Of a stretch of DNA of 64,000 bases, positions 11,578 through 22,837 are shown piece after piece. The stretch is from Cryptomeria japonica (taxonomy: Eukaryota; Streptophyta; Pinopsida; Cupressales; Cupressaceae), in contig NC_081406.1 in NCBI RefSeq assembly GCF_030272615.1, positions 395,582,439-395,646,438 on the forward strand. The letters run 5' to 3'. Position 1 is the first letter of the stretch; each line of letters begins with the position of its first letter. The position numbers and the translations under genes are program-made. Below the pieces are notes generated by a model. That model saw nothing but the letters and a program-made list of their open reading frames with translations, searched no databases and had not been told where the DNA came from.

Positions 11578-13241
11578 TTCTCTACTCCAGCAAACTGTAT
11601 AGCTGAAAAAGTCTTGAAAAAAATCCTAAAAATTGGAAAAGTCTTGAAACAAGAAAAAAAAATGGAAAAATCATAAAATCCAAAAAAATTAGAAAAAAAA
11701 AGAAAAAGAGAAAAAAAAAATATAAAGAGAGAAAATGCCTTGGTGAAAACTTGGTAAACAGGCACCTTGGTAAAAAAAAATGATGATGATGACTCTCTGC
11801 CAAACAGATGAAAACCTGGCAAACAGGCGCCTCTTGTACTCAAGCACTCCATCTATCAATGCAATGTTGGCATTTTCTGCTTTCAAGTATCTTTTGCTTT
11901 CACTTATACATATTTTCAGTCACTTTTGTGACATCCTGGTTCGTTGGAACCCTCATGACTTGAAACAGATCAATGTCTTAGTCTTAGGTTACTCGACAGA
12001 GCATATTACATATCCTAAGTAGTGTCAACCAAGTCATTATTTCCGTCAGTGAAACCTGGTCAGCCACTCCGAGTCAGTCACTTGTCTCCTGACTACTGCA
12101 AAGTTTTTATCACTGAGTTTCCAAGCAAAACAACATAACAAAGAACAATTACTAAACAGTTTGAGCTATTAATGGAAAAAAAAATTTGTATGTTGTCATT
12201 TATATTGGTTTTTGATTATTATCCCCCTGAGTAACTCGAGGAAGTATGTATTGACTAAGAAGTGCAAGGATTGGGGGCATAATATTTTCTTTGTTTTCTG
12301 CTTGTAGGAATGATCCCGATGATCTAGAAACATATAAATTAGCTGGGTGTCTATGATAAGAGCCTTCACATTAAGGTGAAATTGCCTCACATACCTCGAC
12401 TCCGCTTATTTGTATGCTACAAGGAGGTCCATGTCATTTCTTTGTCTGTTTTGAGGGAATTTCTTTATGATACAATTCGAGTCCCTGCGAAATCTATCCA
12501 AGGATATGAACAAAAAAAAAAGGGGGTCATTGCGGACAAGATAATTAATATTGCACATTGAAAAAGAAAGGAACTCTACCTTGCCTGTTGTGTTCGTTAT
12601 GCTTAGTGATGAATCTTAAGTATTTTAAATCCAGTGACTAGGTTTAGGTTGCATTTTGCACATCATTTTGCATTTCATTTTGCATTTTAGTGAATCTAGG
12701 GTGATTTTGGTGTGATAATAATAATCTCTTTATCTTCAAAATGAGAGTTGAAAGAATCATCATTTCTTACGCTAAGTGGTCTATTTATCATTATTTCTCC
12801 GATCGAGTACTTGTGTTTTGAGATGTTTAGCTGCATACATAACATTTCATATAGATTCATTCATTTTATTATTAATCATTTGCATTCATCTTATTACATA
12901 GAAAACAAAAAAAAAAATTGCACTGCTCATTTTCATTCATTTATTTGCATATGAAAAGAAACAAAAACATAGACATCCATTATCATTTGTAATACATACA
13001 TTCATGCTGAAAAAGAAATACATACATATAGAATAAAGCATATAGAAACATCTCATAATCGAATTACACAAGTACAATGAAGTCAAATTGGATCTCGTAT
13101 ATATATATCGTCTCAAGTCTAAGAGTACAAAAGGATGTCCAATGACATGTACAAACTCCCATCGGAGAAATAATCGTATAGGCTACAAAAAAATGGGTGT
13201 GTCTACAAAAAAATATCCGAGCTACAAAAAGAATCATCTAG
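11578..13241 (+). other. Noncoding spacer between integrase and antisense PMD gene, element A
   Basis: 1.7 kb shared with B (22838-24469). It starts with an A/T homopolymer-rich stretch (11620-11790) that gives spurious poly-Phe frames. It also has GGGGGCA-type patches near 12270 and short CATTTTGCATTT repeats near 12655-12685. No gene seen. It may hold the 3' ends of both converging transcripts, but no polyadenylation signal can be assigned firmly. Confidence 0.55.
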
Positions 13242-15627
13242 CTAGCACCCTCTCCCTCCGCCTGGTGGAGGAGGAGGAGCCTGATGCCTCGGATCCTGTC
13301 GAGGTGCTCGCGCTCCCTCCGATCTCGCCATATACTGTGAATAAGGTTGCACCTGCTGTGCAACAGGAACTATAGCACTATACGCTGCTACATAATAAGA
13401 TGCCCTATTGCTCTGGAGAAGGACCTCCTATCGTAGAGACTCTATCTCTACTCTTGACTCTTCTCTCAAAGCTGCAATCTGACGATCACGCTCAATCCTC
13501 ACCTCGGCCAGCTGTCGGTCTCGCTCCACCAGCTGAGTCTGCGCCACTAACAACTGTGACTATAGCTCTGCAAGACATGCTCTCATCGACCGACCCGTGT
13601 CAGCCCCCTACTCTCTCGCAGGCTCTCTGCCGCCATCTCCACCACCATCTCCACTTGTGGCTCCGCCCTGCTCCTCTCGCCGCTAACGGACATGCCTTGG
13701 AGCTACTCGCTCCTCCTCTCCCCCACCCAACCTCACGCCTACTCTCCCAAGGGATCCACCCTCACCCCTCTGTTGTCCAATGTCAGCTCGCACTCCGCTG
13801 CTGCTAGCACCAGGATCACCACCAGTCCATCATCAAGCATCTGGTCTCTGGCCTTGTCCCTGTCTATGACCCTGTCTGTGTGCCTGTCCCTATGCTAGTG
13901 CGGGGGCATCATCCTCCACATCCTCAATATGAGGAGCATGCTCTCTAGGATCCATAAACCAAGGGAATGGATGCTGCTGCAAATAATCCCTGTATTGGGG
14001 CAATACCCCCACATCTGCTATATCCTCCAGGTAATCCCACCTCAGGCGGTGTAAACCTGTCAGCTCCTGCATAGCCAAGGTATAAGACAGCCTAGGTGCC
14101 CAACCTTGCCTCTCCTCATCAGCATACCTACCATATGTTGTAAACTCCTATGAGATCCCTTGAGGCCGGCCATACTGCCTCATCACTCGTGACATGATGA
14201 ATCGCTCCACAATAGTTTGCGATCTCCCAATCAGTGGGCGTGTGACAAATAGATCTCTGCGCACTGCCCGCCAGTCATCCCATGGCTCTAAACCTTTATA
14301 TGGTCACCTTACAACAGCTATCAAGTCATCAAGTTGCCGTCTCCAGAAGTTTTTCTTGCCCACATGGGGCTGCATAATATATCCAGCATATCTAAAGATG
14401 ACCGGCTGTCCTGGCTCCCTACTGTCTGTCACTATCGACCAACACATGGGAAGGTGCTCCCAAGCCCACACCTACAAAATGTACACCCCAGCAGCCATGC
14501 TCCACCCCTCTCTATAAATGATCTCATGCATCTTTCGATACATGTGGGCCAGTAAGCAAGAACCCCAGCCAAGTCTCTGAGGGGACTCTATCAATCACTC
14601 GAGCATCTGGCCCCATCTGCTCTGGAAACCCTGCTGCCCTCGGTCTGGCATCAAAAAGCACCCAATAAACCTTGCTAGGACACATGCCAGCGGATACTCC
14701 TCACTATATCTACTCATCAGTATATCCCAACTCATAGAACGAGTCAAGATATCTGGATCCTTGAATACATTCCTCAGTGCCTACAGTCCAGGTAACAATG
14801 CGGTATCATAGTCCACCTTATCCCAAACAAAAGGGATACGAAGGATCCTGTACATATCCTCAGGAGTGATGGTCAACTCCACAACTGGCAAATGAAAGGT
14901 ATTATGCTCCGAATGAAATCGTTCTACCAACGCCGTGAGCATCCCGTGGTTCACATGGATATCAAGTAACCTCATCAAATGAGTCAAGCCACATAAATCG
15001 ACATGAGCCTGCTCAACCTCAAACAAATACTGAACTAAAGCCATCGTGGGTGGATATACACATCTGAAGAGCACAGGAGATAAACAAACCTGCAAAACCC
15101 AACAACGAACATCAGAAAACATTCCAAATTAGCCTGCAAGAGAAGTTAAACATCATGCAAATCCAAATAAGTTCAATACAAAATCAAAATTTCATGTTTA
15201 CACTTTCAAAAATTGTCACTATTTTCCAAACGACAAAACAAAGTTAAACAGCATCTCGTATGAGTTAGGAATGGCTCTCGTATGAGAAAACAGCCCCAAA
15301 TGATAAAGTTTTATACATCGCACGACAAAATGGTCTTTTAATCGACATGTCATACGATACAAGGGTTGCTCCCGTACGACAATTCTAATGGATTTAAATG
15401 ATAAAACCAAATTTGCCAGTTTCTCGTACGAGACAAGATCCTATCTTGCACGATAAACCGAGAAACCCGACCTAAAACCCATAAAAAATGTGAAAAATAC
15501 ACAAAAATATTCAAAATTGGAAACATAAATAGGCTAAAGATCGATCACTTACTACTGGCTCGTGGTTTCGGGGTCGATTATGTCTTCTCTGGTGCTCAAA
15601 TCGATGCTGACGAGTAGGGACCACCAT
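13242..15627 (-). pseudogene. Antisense plant-mobile-domain (PMD) gene in element A, two exons
   Basis: Read on the - strand, opposite to gag-pol. Exon 1 is 15553-15627 (ATG at 15627 in AAAAATGG; 25 codons, MVVPTRQHRFEHQRRHNRP then NHEPV). The intron is 15090-15552, 463 nt, with GTAAGT at the start, TTTTGCAG at the end, phase 0. Exon 2 is 15089-13242, 1848 nt, exactly 616 codons including the terminal TAG. Plant mobile domain signatures: TFHLPVVELTITPEDMYRIL, QVWAWEHLPM, RRDLFVTRPLIGRS, RVMRQYGRPQGIS. Then come an acidic and Gly-rich segment, a coiled-coil stretch and a Pro-rich end (QAPPPPPGGGRGC). Several in-frame stops (for example at 14781) but no net frameshift. PMD proteins in plants (MAIN/MAIL) act in nuclear silencing and development; the role here is unknown. 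Confidence 0.82.
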
Positions 15628-15700
15628 TTTTCTTCGCAGAAGGCTTTTTGAATTTTCAAACTTAGAGGGTTAAAATGATTTGAAAATGACACTTTTGTCC

Positions 15701-15708
15701 TATATATA
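15701..15708 (-). promoter_or_regulatory. TATA box of antisense PMD gene, element A
   Basis: TATATATA, about 75-80 bp upstream of the PMD ATG at 15627 and identical in B (20389-20396). Its position predicts a start site around 15675 and a short 5' UTR. Confidence 0.6.
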
Positions 15709-16811
15709 GCCTAAAACCTAATTTTTCAACTTGCTCTGATGGACACGAAAATTGTACCCTTGGCTAATGTGCCTGCTTTGATTCCATTTTCGGGATCGAA
15801 ATCAAAATTCAAGATCGTCTTGCTAGTCAATTTCACAATTTTGACCACTTAGCGTTTTTTTTCATTAATCCTCATTCTTTCTTCAAATTGCGCTTAATTT
15901 CAATGCTAAATCTTAATTCAATTTCAATTCTACACATCAACATTTCAATTCTACCAGTCAACTCTACGCTCAATTTTTCATCAATCATTGCCAAATCTTC
16001 AGAAAAATCCTCAAAATCAATTTGTGCTCAAATAACTTATTTTCGCCAAACAATTGCCTATAATCAACTACCCTCGCTATCTTTTGATTTCACTCCCGAG
16101 GGGGCATACTCATGACCTTATGACTTCACATCTCACAAGTCAAGAATTTTTTTTCAAATCTTCATCAAAAGTCGAGCAAAATCTTTCCAATTAAAAGAAA
16201 AAATCCTTATTGCTAAGGGGCATCTCAACTTCATCTCTTCACATCAAGTTGAGATCTCTCGATCATCTGAATCAATCAATCGCTAGGGGCATATTAGTTT
16301 CATCGCTTCAAATCAAGCCGATATTTGTCTTTCATCTGAATTAATCTCTTAACATTAATCAGTTTCATCGCTTCAAATCAAACTGATTATTCGTTTAAAC
16401 TCAATCAAAAGTTTAAAGAGTTTCTTTGGTCATTCTAAATCTAAGCAAGTGTTCAATATTCGTTTCTTGATCAAGCTGGATGGTTTATTCTTCGCTCATC
16501 GTGTCTTGATCAATCAAGTTCAAAATCGATTTTTATCATCATTCACTGTATCTAAGATCAATCAAGTTCTAGATCAGTAAGATCTGCTTCTTGATCAATC
16601 AAGTTCAAGTTCGGTATCTTTGTTTTCTATCGTTCCTCAGTTCATTCAAGTTTGGGATCGGTATCACTTTAATTAGACCTCATTTAGCTTTGTCACTTCG
16701 AATCAAGCTAACACCTCGCTTTTTATCTAGTTCGTGATCAATCAAGTTCAGAACTGGCATCGCCTAGACATCACACATTCTTTGTATCAAAGCGCTGCTC
16801 ACACATTAATT
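15709..16811 (+). repeat. 3' internal noncoding region with TTGATCAATCAAGTT repeats, element A
   Basis: No gene. From about 16200 there are spaced copies of two phrases: TTCATCGCTTCAAATCAA and TTGATCAATCAAGTTC (about 16480-16750, roughly six imperfect copies). The same region is present in B at 19300-19900 on the opposite strand. It lies upstream of the PMD promoter on the - strand and just before the 3' LTR on the + strand. Confidence 0.6.
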
Positions 16812-16825
16812 CAAAGAGGGGCAAA
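16812..16825 (+). other. Polypurine tract of element A
   Basis: CAAAGAGGGGCAAA directly abuts the 3' LTR start at 16826, the expected plus-strand primer. Conserved in B at 19286-19299 on the - strand. Confidence 0.8.
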
Positions 16826-17967
16826 TGTAATACCCTAAAATTGGTCATCTAAACCATGGGCCCCTAATCTCGACAACATCACCAAGGTCCTAACCAAAGG
16901 CAATTAAATCAATCTTGAGCACATTATTAATTCTTTAATTATCAAAAATCACATGGCAAATCAACCACTCAATATTAATTAAATATTTATTTAATTAATT
17001 GAATTATTTCAAGAATAATCATTTTGATCAATTATCCCATTTTAATTTATTAAATATCTTTGCATATTTAATTAATAAATAAATTTGTCATTCAATCATG
17101 CGAAAGGATTAATTTATTACAAAAGATGAATTAATTTATTACAAAGAGTTGAATTGAAACAAAACAAAAGTCAAAAGAATTGAATTGAGAGAGAAATCAA
17201 ACTTGAGATATTACTTCTTTTTCTAAATTTAGAACTTGAAATCAGAAAATCAATTTAATTGAATTATTGAATTATTCTGTAAAATTGGAACACAAAGCTT
17301 TTCAGAAAAAGAAGTTCAGTTGCATTAAGAAAACTCTTTTCCTGAATAAAACAAAGAATTATCTATTTTTATCAGATATGCATGGAACTAATTTATTATT
17401 ATTTTCCAATGCAACTTGTACTTCTAATTTGAATGCATTTCAATTAAGCTATAATTGGAATCTATCTCAAGGTTAACTCAACCTGAGTTCTCAATTATTT
17501 TCAATTAATCCTAAATTGAGCTTTTTGTAATTCTCTATAAATTTAGTCTTTAGCTCTCATTCCAATTCACCCCAGAGATTTTTGAGAACACGCTTGGAAA
17601 TTATTGTCATGCTAATTTCGCTCTGGAGTTATTGAAATCATTGTGCTTTTTTTAGATCACTTGCATCCATTTTACATTCATTTATTGCTTGCATGCATTG
17701 TTGCTTGAATTTGCTTGAATTATTCATCCATCTTGCATCCATATAGCTTAATATCATATAGATTAAATCTTTCATCTTGTTCTAGTCTAGTCACTGGTAT
17801 TGCTTATAAAAATCTGAGAGCAATCTTATACTCGCATCTTTTAGAAGGCAATTAGTCACTTTGCTATGGTTTATTTCTTATTGATTATTGATTACTAACC
17901 ATGCATATAATGACTTAATTGAAGTGTTGTGCTTGCAGCTACAGGTTCACTTTTTCACACACACACA
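16826..17967 (+). repeat. 3' LTR of element A
   Basis: 1142 bp, same length as the 5' LTR; about 30-35 mismatches by eye. Followed at 17968-17972 by the ATATG duplication. Confidence 0.95.
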
Positions 17968-18094
17968 ATATGTATGTTGTCTTTATATATATAATATATA
18001 TATGAGGAAATATTAATAAGTTGGAAATAAAAGAAATGCATTTTTACTTTAGTATTCTGATTATTTAATATTTTAATGTCATCTGCTATCAAAA

Positions 18095-18125
<31 letters not shown>

Positions 18126-18140
18126 AATATATATAATAAC
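17968..18140. other. 173-bp AT-rich spacer between elements A and B
   Basis: Original genomic sequence left between the two insertions. It includes the right ATATG duplication of A (17968-17972), the left ATAAC duplication of B (18136-18140) and an (AT)n microsatellite at about 18098-18122. No gene. Confidence 0.85.
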
Positions 18141-19285
18141 TGTGTGTGTGAAAAAGTGAACCTGTAGCTGCAAGCACAACACTTCAATTAAGTCATTATA
18201 TGCATGGTTAGTAATCAATAATCAATAAGAAATAAACCATAGCAAAGCGACTAATTGCCTTCTAAAAGATGCGAGTATAAGATTTCTCTCAGATTTTTTT
18301 ATAAGCAATACCAGTGACTAGACTACACCAAGATGAAGGATTTAATCTATACGATATTTAAGCTATATGAATGCAAGATGGATGAATAATTCAAGCAAAT
18401 TCAAGCAACAATTCATGCAAGCAATAATCAATGTAAAATGGATGCAAGTAATCTAAAAAAGCACAATGATTTCAATGACTCCAGAGCGAAATTAGCGTGA
18501 TAATAATTTCCAAGCGTTTTCTCAAAAATCTCTGGGGTGAATTGGAATGAGAGCTGAAGACTGAATTTATAGAGAATTACAAAAAGCTCAATTTAGGATT
18601 AATTGAAAATAATTGAGAAATCGGGTTGAGTTAACCTTGAGATAGATTCCAATTATAGTTTAATTGAAATGCATTCAAATTAGAAGTCCAAGTTGCATTG
18701 GAAAATAATAATAAACTAGTTCCATGCATATCTGATAAAAATAGATAATTCTTCAATTTAATCAAGAAAAGAGTTTTCTTAATGCAACTGAACTTCTTTT
18801 TCTAAAAAGCTTTGAGTTCCAATTTTAGAGAATAATTCAACAATTCAATTAAATTGCTTTTCTGATTTCAAGTTCTAAATTAAGAAAAAGAAATAATATC
18901 TCAAGTTTGATTTCTCTCTCAATTCAATTCTTTTTTTTAACTTTTATTTTGTTTCAATTCAACTCTTTGTAATAAATTAATTCATCTTTTGTAATAAATT
19001 AATCCTTTCGCATGATTGAATGGCAAATTTATTAATTAATTAAATATGCAAAAATATTTAATAAATTAAAATGGGATAATTGATCAAAATGATTATTCTT
19101 GAAATAATTCAATTAATTAAATAAATATTTAATTAATATTGAGTGGTTGATTTGCCATGTGATTTTTGATAATTAAAGAATTAATAATGTGCTCAAGATT
19201 GATTTAATTGCCTTTGGTTAGGACCTTGGTGATGTTGTCGAGATTAGGGGCCCATGGTTTAGATGACCAATTTTAGGGTATTACA
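18141..19285 (-). repeat. 3' LTR of element B
   Basis: 1145 bp, reverse orientation, TGTGTG at the left edge and GGTATTACA at the right edge. Pairs with 34570-35714. Confidence 0.95.
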
Positions 19286-19299
19286 TTTGCCCCTCTTTG
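19286..19299 (-). other. Polypurine tract of element B
   Basis: Pyrimidine-rich on + (TTTGCCCCTCTTTG), the complement of the element A tract and adjacent to the inner LTR edge. Confidence 0.8.
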
Positions 19300-20388
19300 A
19301 ATTAATGTTCAAGCAGCACTTTGATACAAAGAATGTGTGATGTCTAGGCAATGTCAGTTCTGAACTTGATTGATCACGAACTAGATAAAAAGTGAGGTGT
19401 TAGCTTGATTTGAAGCGACAAAGCTAAATGAGGTCTGATTAAAGTGATACCGATCCTGAACTTGATTGAACTGAGGAACGATAGAAAACAAAGATATCAA
19501 ACTTGAACTTGATTGATCAAGAAGCAGATCTTACTGATCTAGAACTTGATTGATCTTAGATATAGTGAATGATGATAAAAATTGATCTTGAACTTGATTG
19601 ATCAAGACACGATGAGCGAAGAATAAACTGTCTACCTTGATCAAGAAATAAATACTGAACACCTGCTTAGATTTAGAATGACCAAAGAAAAATATTTAAA
19701 CTTTTGATTGAGTTTAAATGAATAATCAGTTTGGTTTGAAGCGATGAAACTGATTAATGTTAAGAGATTAATTCAGATGAAAGAAAAATATCAGCTTGAT
19801 TTGAAGCAATGAAACTAATATGCCCCTAGCGATTGATTGATTCAGATGATCGAGAGATCTCAACTTGATGTGAAGCGATGAAGTTGAGATGCCCCTTAGC
19901 AATAAGGATTTTTTTTATTTAATTGGAAAGATTTTGCTCGACTTTTGATGAAGATTTGAAAAAACATTCTCGACTTGTGAGATGGGAAGTCATAAAGTCA
20001 TGAGTATGCCCCCTCGGGAGCAAAGTCGAAAGATAGCGAGGGTAGTTGATTATAGGCAATTGTTTGGTGAAAATAAGTTATTTGAGCACAAATTGATTTT
20101 GAGGATTTTTCTAAAGATTTGGCAATGATTGATGAGAATTTGAGAGTAGATTTGACTGGTAGAATTGAAATTGATATAAGATTCAGTGTTTTGGAATAGA
20201 GCACAATTTGAAAAAAAAAAATGAGCATTTGATGAAAAAAAGCGCTAAGTGGTCAAAATTTTGAAATTGACTAGCAAGACGATCTTGAATTTTGATTTCG
20301 ATCTCGAAAATGGAATTAGAGCAGGCACATTAGCCAAGGGTACAATTTTTGTGTCCATCAGAGCAAGTTGAAAAATTAGGTTTTAGGC
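19300..20388 (-). repeat. 3' internal noncoding region of element B with GAACTTGATTGATC repeats
   Basis: Counterpart of 15709-16811. GAACTTGATTGATC and close variants recur at about 19370-19600, and TTGATTTGAAGCGA phrases at about 19410-19870. No gene. It forms the upstream region of the antisense PMD promoter. Confidence 0.6.
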
Positions 20389-20396
20389 TATATATA
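20389..20396 (+). promoter_or_regulatory. TATA box of antisense PMD gene, element B
   Basis: CTATATATAGG context, 74 bp before the first PMD codon at 20470. The same distance and sequence are seen in element A. Together with the AAAAATGG start context this suggests an independent promoter rather than LTR-driven expression. Confidence 0.65.
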
Positions 20397-20469
20397 GGAC
20401 AAAAGTGTCATTTTCAAATCATTTTAACCCTCTAAGTTTGAAAATTCAAAAAGCCTTCTGCGAAGAAAA

Positions 20470-22837
20470 ATGGTGGTCCCTACTCATCAGTATCGATTTG
20501 AGCACCAGAGAAGACATAATCGACCCCGAAACTACGAGCCAGTAGTAAGTGATCGATCTTTAGCCTATTTATGTTTCCAATTTTGAATTTTTTTGTGTAT
20601 TTTTCACGTTTTTTATGGGTTTTAGGTCGGGTTTCTCGGTTTATCGTGCAAGACAGGATCTTGTCTCGTACGAGAAACTGGCAAATTTGGTTTTATCATT
20701 TAAACCCATTAGAATTGTCATACGGGAGCAACCCTTGTATTGTACGACATGTCAGTTAAAAGACCATTTTGTCATGCGATGTATAAAACTTTATCGTTTG
20801 GGGCTGTTTTCTCATACGAGAGCCATTCCTAACTCATACGAGATGTTGTTTAACTGTGTTTTGTCGTTTGGAAAACAGTGACAATTTTTGAAAGTGTAAA
20901 CATGAAATTTTGGTTTTGTATTTAACTTATTTGGATTTGCGTGATGTTTAACTTCTCTTGCAGGCTAATTTGGAATGTTTTCTGATGTTCATTGTTGGGT
21001 TTTGCAGGTTTGTTTACCTCCTGTGCTCTTCAGATGTGTATATCCACCCACGATGGCTTTAGTTCTAGATTTGTCTGAGGTTGAGTAGGCTCATGTCGAT
21101 TTATGCAGCTTGGCTCATTTGATGATGTTACCTGATATCCGTGTGAACCACGGGATGCTCACAGTGTTGATAGAATGATTTCATTTGGAGCATAATACCT
21201 TTGATTTACCAGTTGGGGATTTGACCATCACTAATAAGGATGTGTACAAGATCCTTCATATCCCTTTTGCTGGGGATAAGGTGGACTATGATACCGCATT
21301 GTTACCTAGAGTGCAGGCACTGAGGAGTGTATTAAGGGATTCAGATATCTTGACTCATTCTATGAGTTGGGATATACTGATGAGCAAGTACAGTGAGGAG
21401 TATCCACTGGCATGTGTCCTAACAGGTTTTATTGGGTGCTTTTTGATGCCAAATCGAAGGCAGTAGGGTTTCTAGAGCGGATGGGGCCGGATGCTCGAGC
21501 GATTGATAGAGTCCCCTCAGAGACTTGGCTGGGGTTCTTGCTTACTGGCCCACATGTATCGAGAGATGCATGAGATCATTTATAAAGAGGGGCAGAGCAT
21601 GGCTACTGGGGTGTACATTTTGCAAGTGTGGGCTTGGGAGCACCTTCCCATGTGTCGATCGATAGTGACAGACAGCAGGGAGACAGGACAGCCGATCATC
21701 TTTAGATATGCTGGATATATTACGCAGCCCCATCTGGGCAAGACAGACTTCTGGAGACGGCAGCTCGATGACTTGATAGCTATTTTATGGCAACCATATA
21801 GAGGTTTAGAGCCATGGGATGACTAGTGGGTAGTGCGCAGAGATCTATTTGTCACACGCCCACTGATTGGGAGATCGTAGACTATTGTGGAGCGATTCGT
21901 CATTTCACGAGTGATGAGGCAGTATGGCCGGCCTCAGGGGATCTCATAGGAGTTTACAGCATATGCTAGGTATGCTGACGAGGAGAGGCAAGGTTGGGCA
22001 CCTAGGCTATCTTATGCCTTGGCTATGTAGGAGCTAATAGGTTTACACCGCCTGAGGTGGGATTACCTGGAGGATATAGCAGATGCGGGGGTATTGCCCC
22101 AGTACAGGGATTATTTTTAGGAGCATCCATTCTCTCAGTTTACAGATCCTGGAGAGCATGCTCCTCATATTAAGGATGTGGAAGATGATGCCCCCGCACT
22201 ACCACAGGGACAGGCATAGAGACAGGGTCATAGGCAGGGACTGGGCCAGAGACCAAATGCTACATGATGGACTGGTGGTGATCCTGGTGCCAGCAGCAAC
22301 GGAGTGCGAGCTGACATTGGATAGCAGAGGGGTGAGGGTGGATCCCTTGGGAGAGTAGGCATGAGGTTGGGTGGGGGAGAGGAGGAGCAAGCAGCTCTGA
22401 GGCAGGTCCGTCAGTGGCGAGAGGAGCAGGGTGGAGATGGTGGTGGAGATGGCAGCGGAGAGCCTGCGAGAGAGTAGGGGGCTGACATGGGTCAATCAAT
22501 GAGAGCACATCTTGCAGAGCTATAGTCATAGTTGATAGTGGTGCAGACTCAGCTGGCGAAGTGAGACCGACAGCTGGCCGAGGTGAGGACTAAACATGAT
22601 CACCAAATTGTGGCTTTGAGAGCAGAGATAGAGTCTCTGCGACAGGAGGTCCTTCTCCAGAGTAGCAGGGCATCTTATTATGTAGCAGTGTATAGTGTTG
22701 TAGTTCCTGTTGCATAGTAGGTGCAACCTTATTCGTAGTATATGGCCAGATGGGAGGGAGCGTGAGCACCTTGACAAGATCCCGGGCATCAGGCTCCTCC
22801 TCCTCCACCAAGCGATGAGGGAGAGGGTGTCAGCTAG
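20470..22837 (+). pseudogene. Antisense plant-mobile-domain (PMD) gene in element B, two exons
   Basis: Antisense to gag-pol of B. Exon 1 20470-20544 encodes 25 residues (MVVPTHQYRFEHQRRHNRP then NYEPV). Intron 20545-21007 (463 nt; GTAAGT ... TTTTGCAG; phase 0). Exon 2 21008-22837 (1830 nt, 610 codons with the final TAG at 22835). PMD features: HNTFDLPVGDLTITNKDVYK, LGWGSCLLAHMYREMHEII, LQVWAWEHLPMCRS, RRDLFVTRPLIGRS, ERFVISRVMRQYGRPQGIS. After residue ~400 the protein is acidic, then Gly/Glu-rich, then a predicted coiled coil (DRQLAEVRTKHDHQIVALRA, EIESLRQEVLLQ) and a short Pro-rich end. In-frame stops include 21086, 21176, 21464, 21473 and 21824; no net frameshift. Grande of maize also has an antisense gene in its 3' region, a known parallel. 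Confidence 0.83.

Larger units (their letters stand above)
278..17967 (+). mobile_element. Element A: complete Ty3/gypsy LTR retrotransposon, Tat/Ogre-like
   Basis: A 17.7-kb element bounded by two 1142-bp direct repeats that start TGTAATACCC and end in a CA run. It is flanked by the 5-bp duplication ATATG (273-277 and 17968-17972). Order: LTR, primer site, leader, gag, aspartic protease, G-patch, acidic linker, RT, RNase H, second RNase H, integrase, noncoding spacer, antisense PMD gene, purine tract, LTR. A second, archaeal-type RNase H after the usual one, together with a very long 3' internal region, is established for the Tat lineage (Ogre, Grande, Retand), so I place it there. By eye the LTRs differ at about 30-35 positions (~3%), so the insertion is older than B. 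Premature stops and three pol frameshifts make it non-autonomous now. Confidence 0.93.

Noticed and set aside
11568-11886. Phe-rich frames in A (and 24140-24510 in B)
   Set aside because: Produced by A/T homopolymer runs in the spacer; no ATG start or conserved protein.
13400-14555. Several + strand frames of 70-135 codons over the PMD region of A
   Set aside because: They are shadows of the antisense PMD exon, made open by its composition; the - strand frame carries the recognisable domain.
20615-20881. 88-codon + strand frame in B (and 15219-15410 on - in A)
   Set aside because: It lies entirely within the proposed PMD intron, has no similarity to known proteins, and its residues reflect the TCGTACGA repeats.
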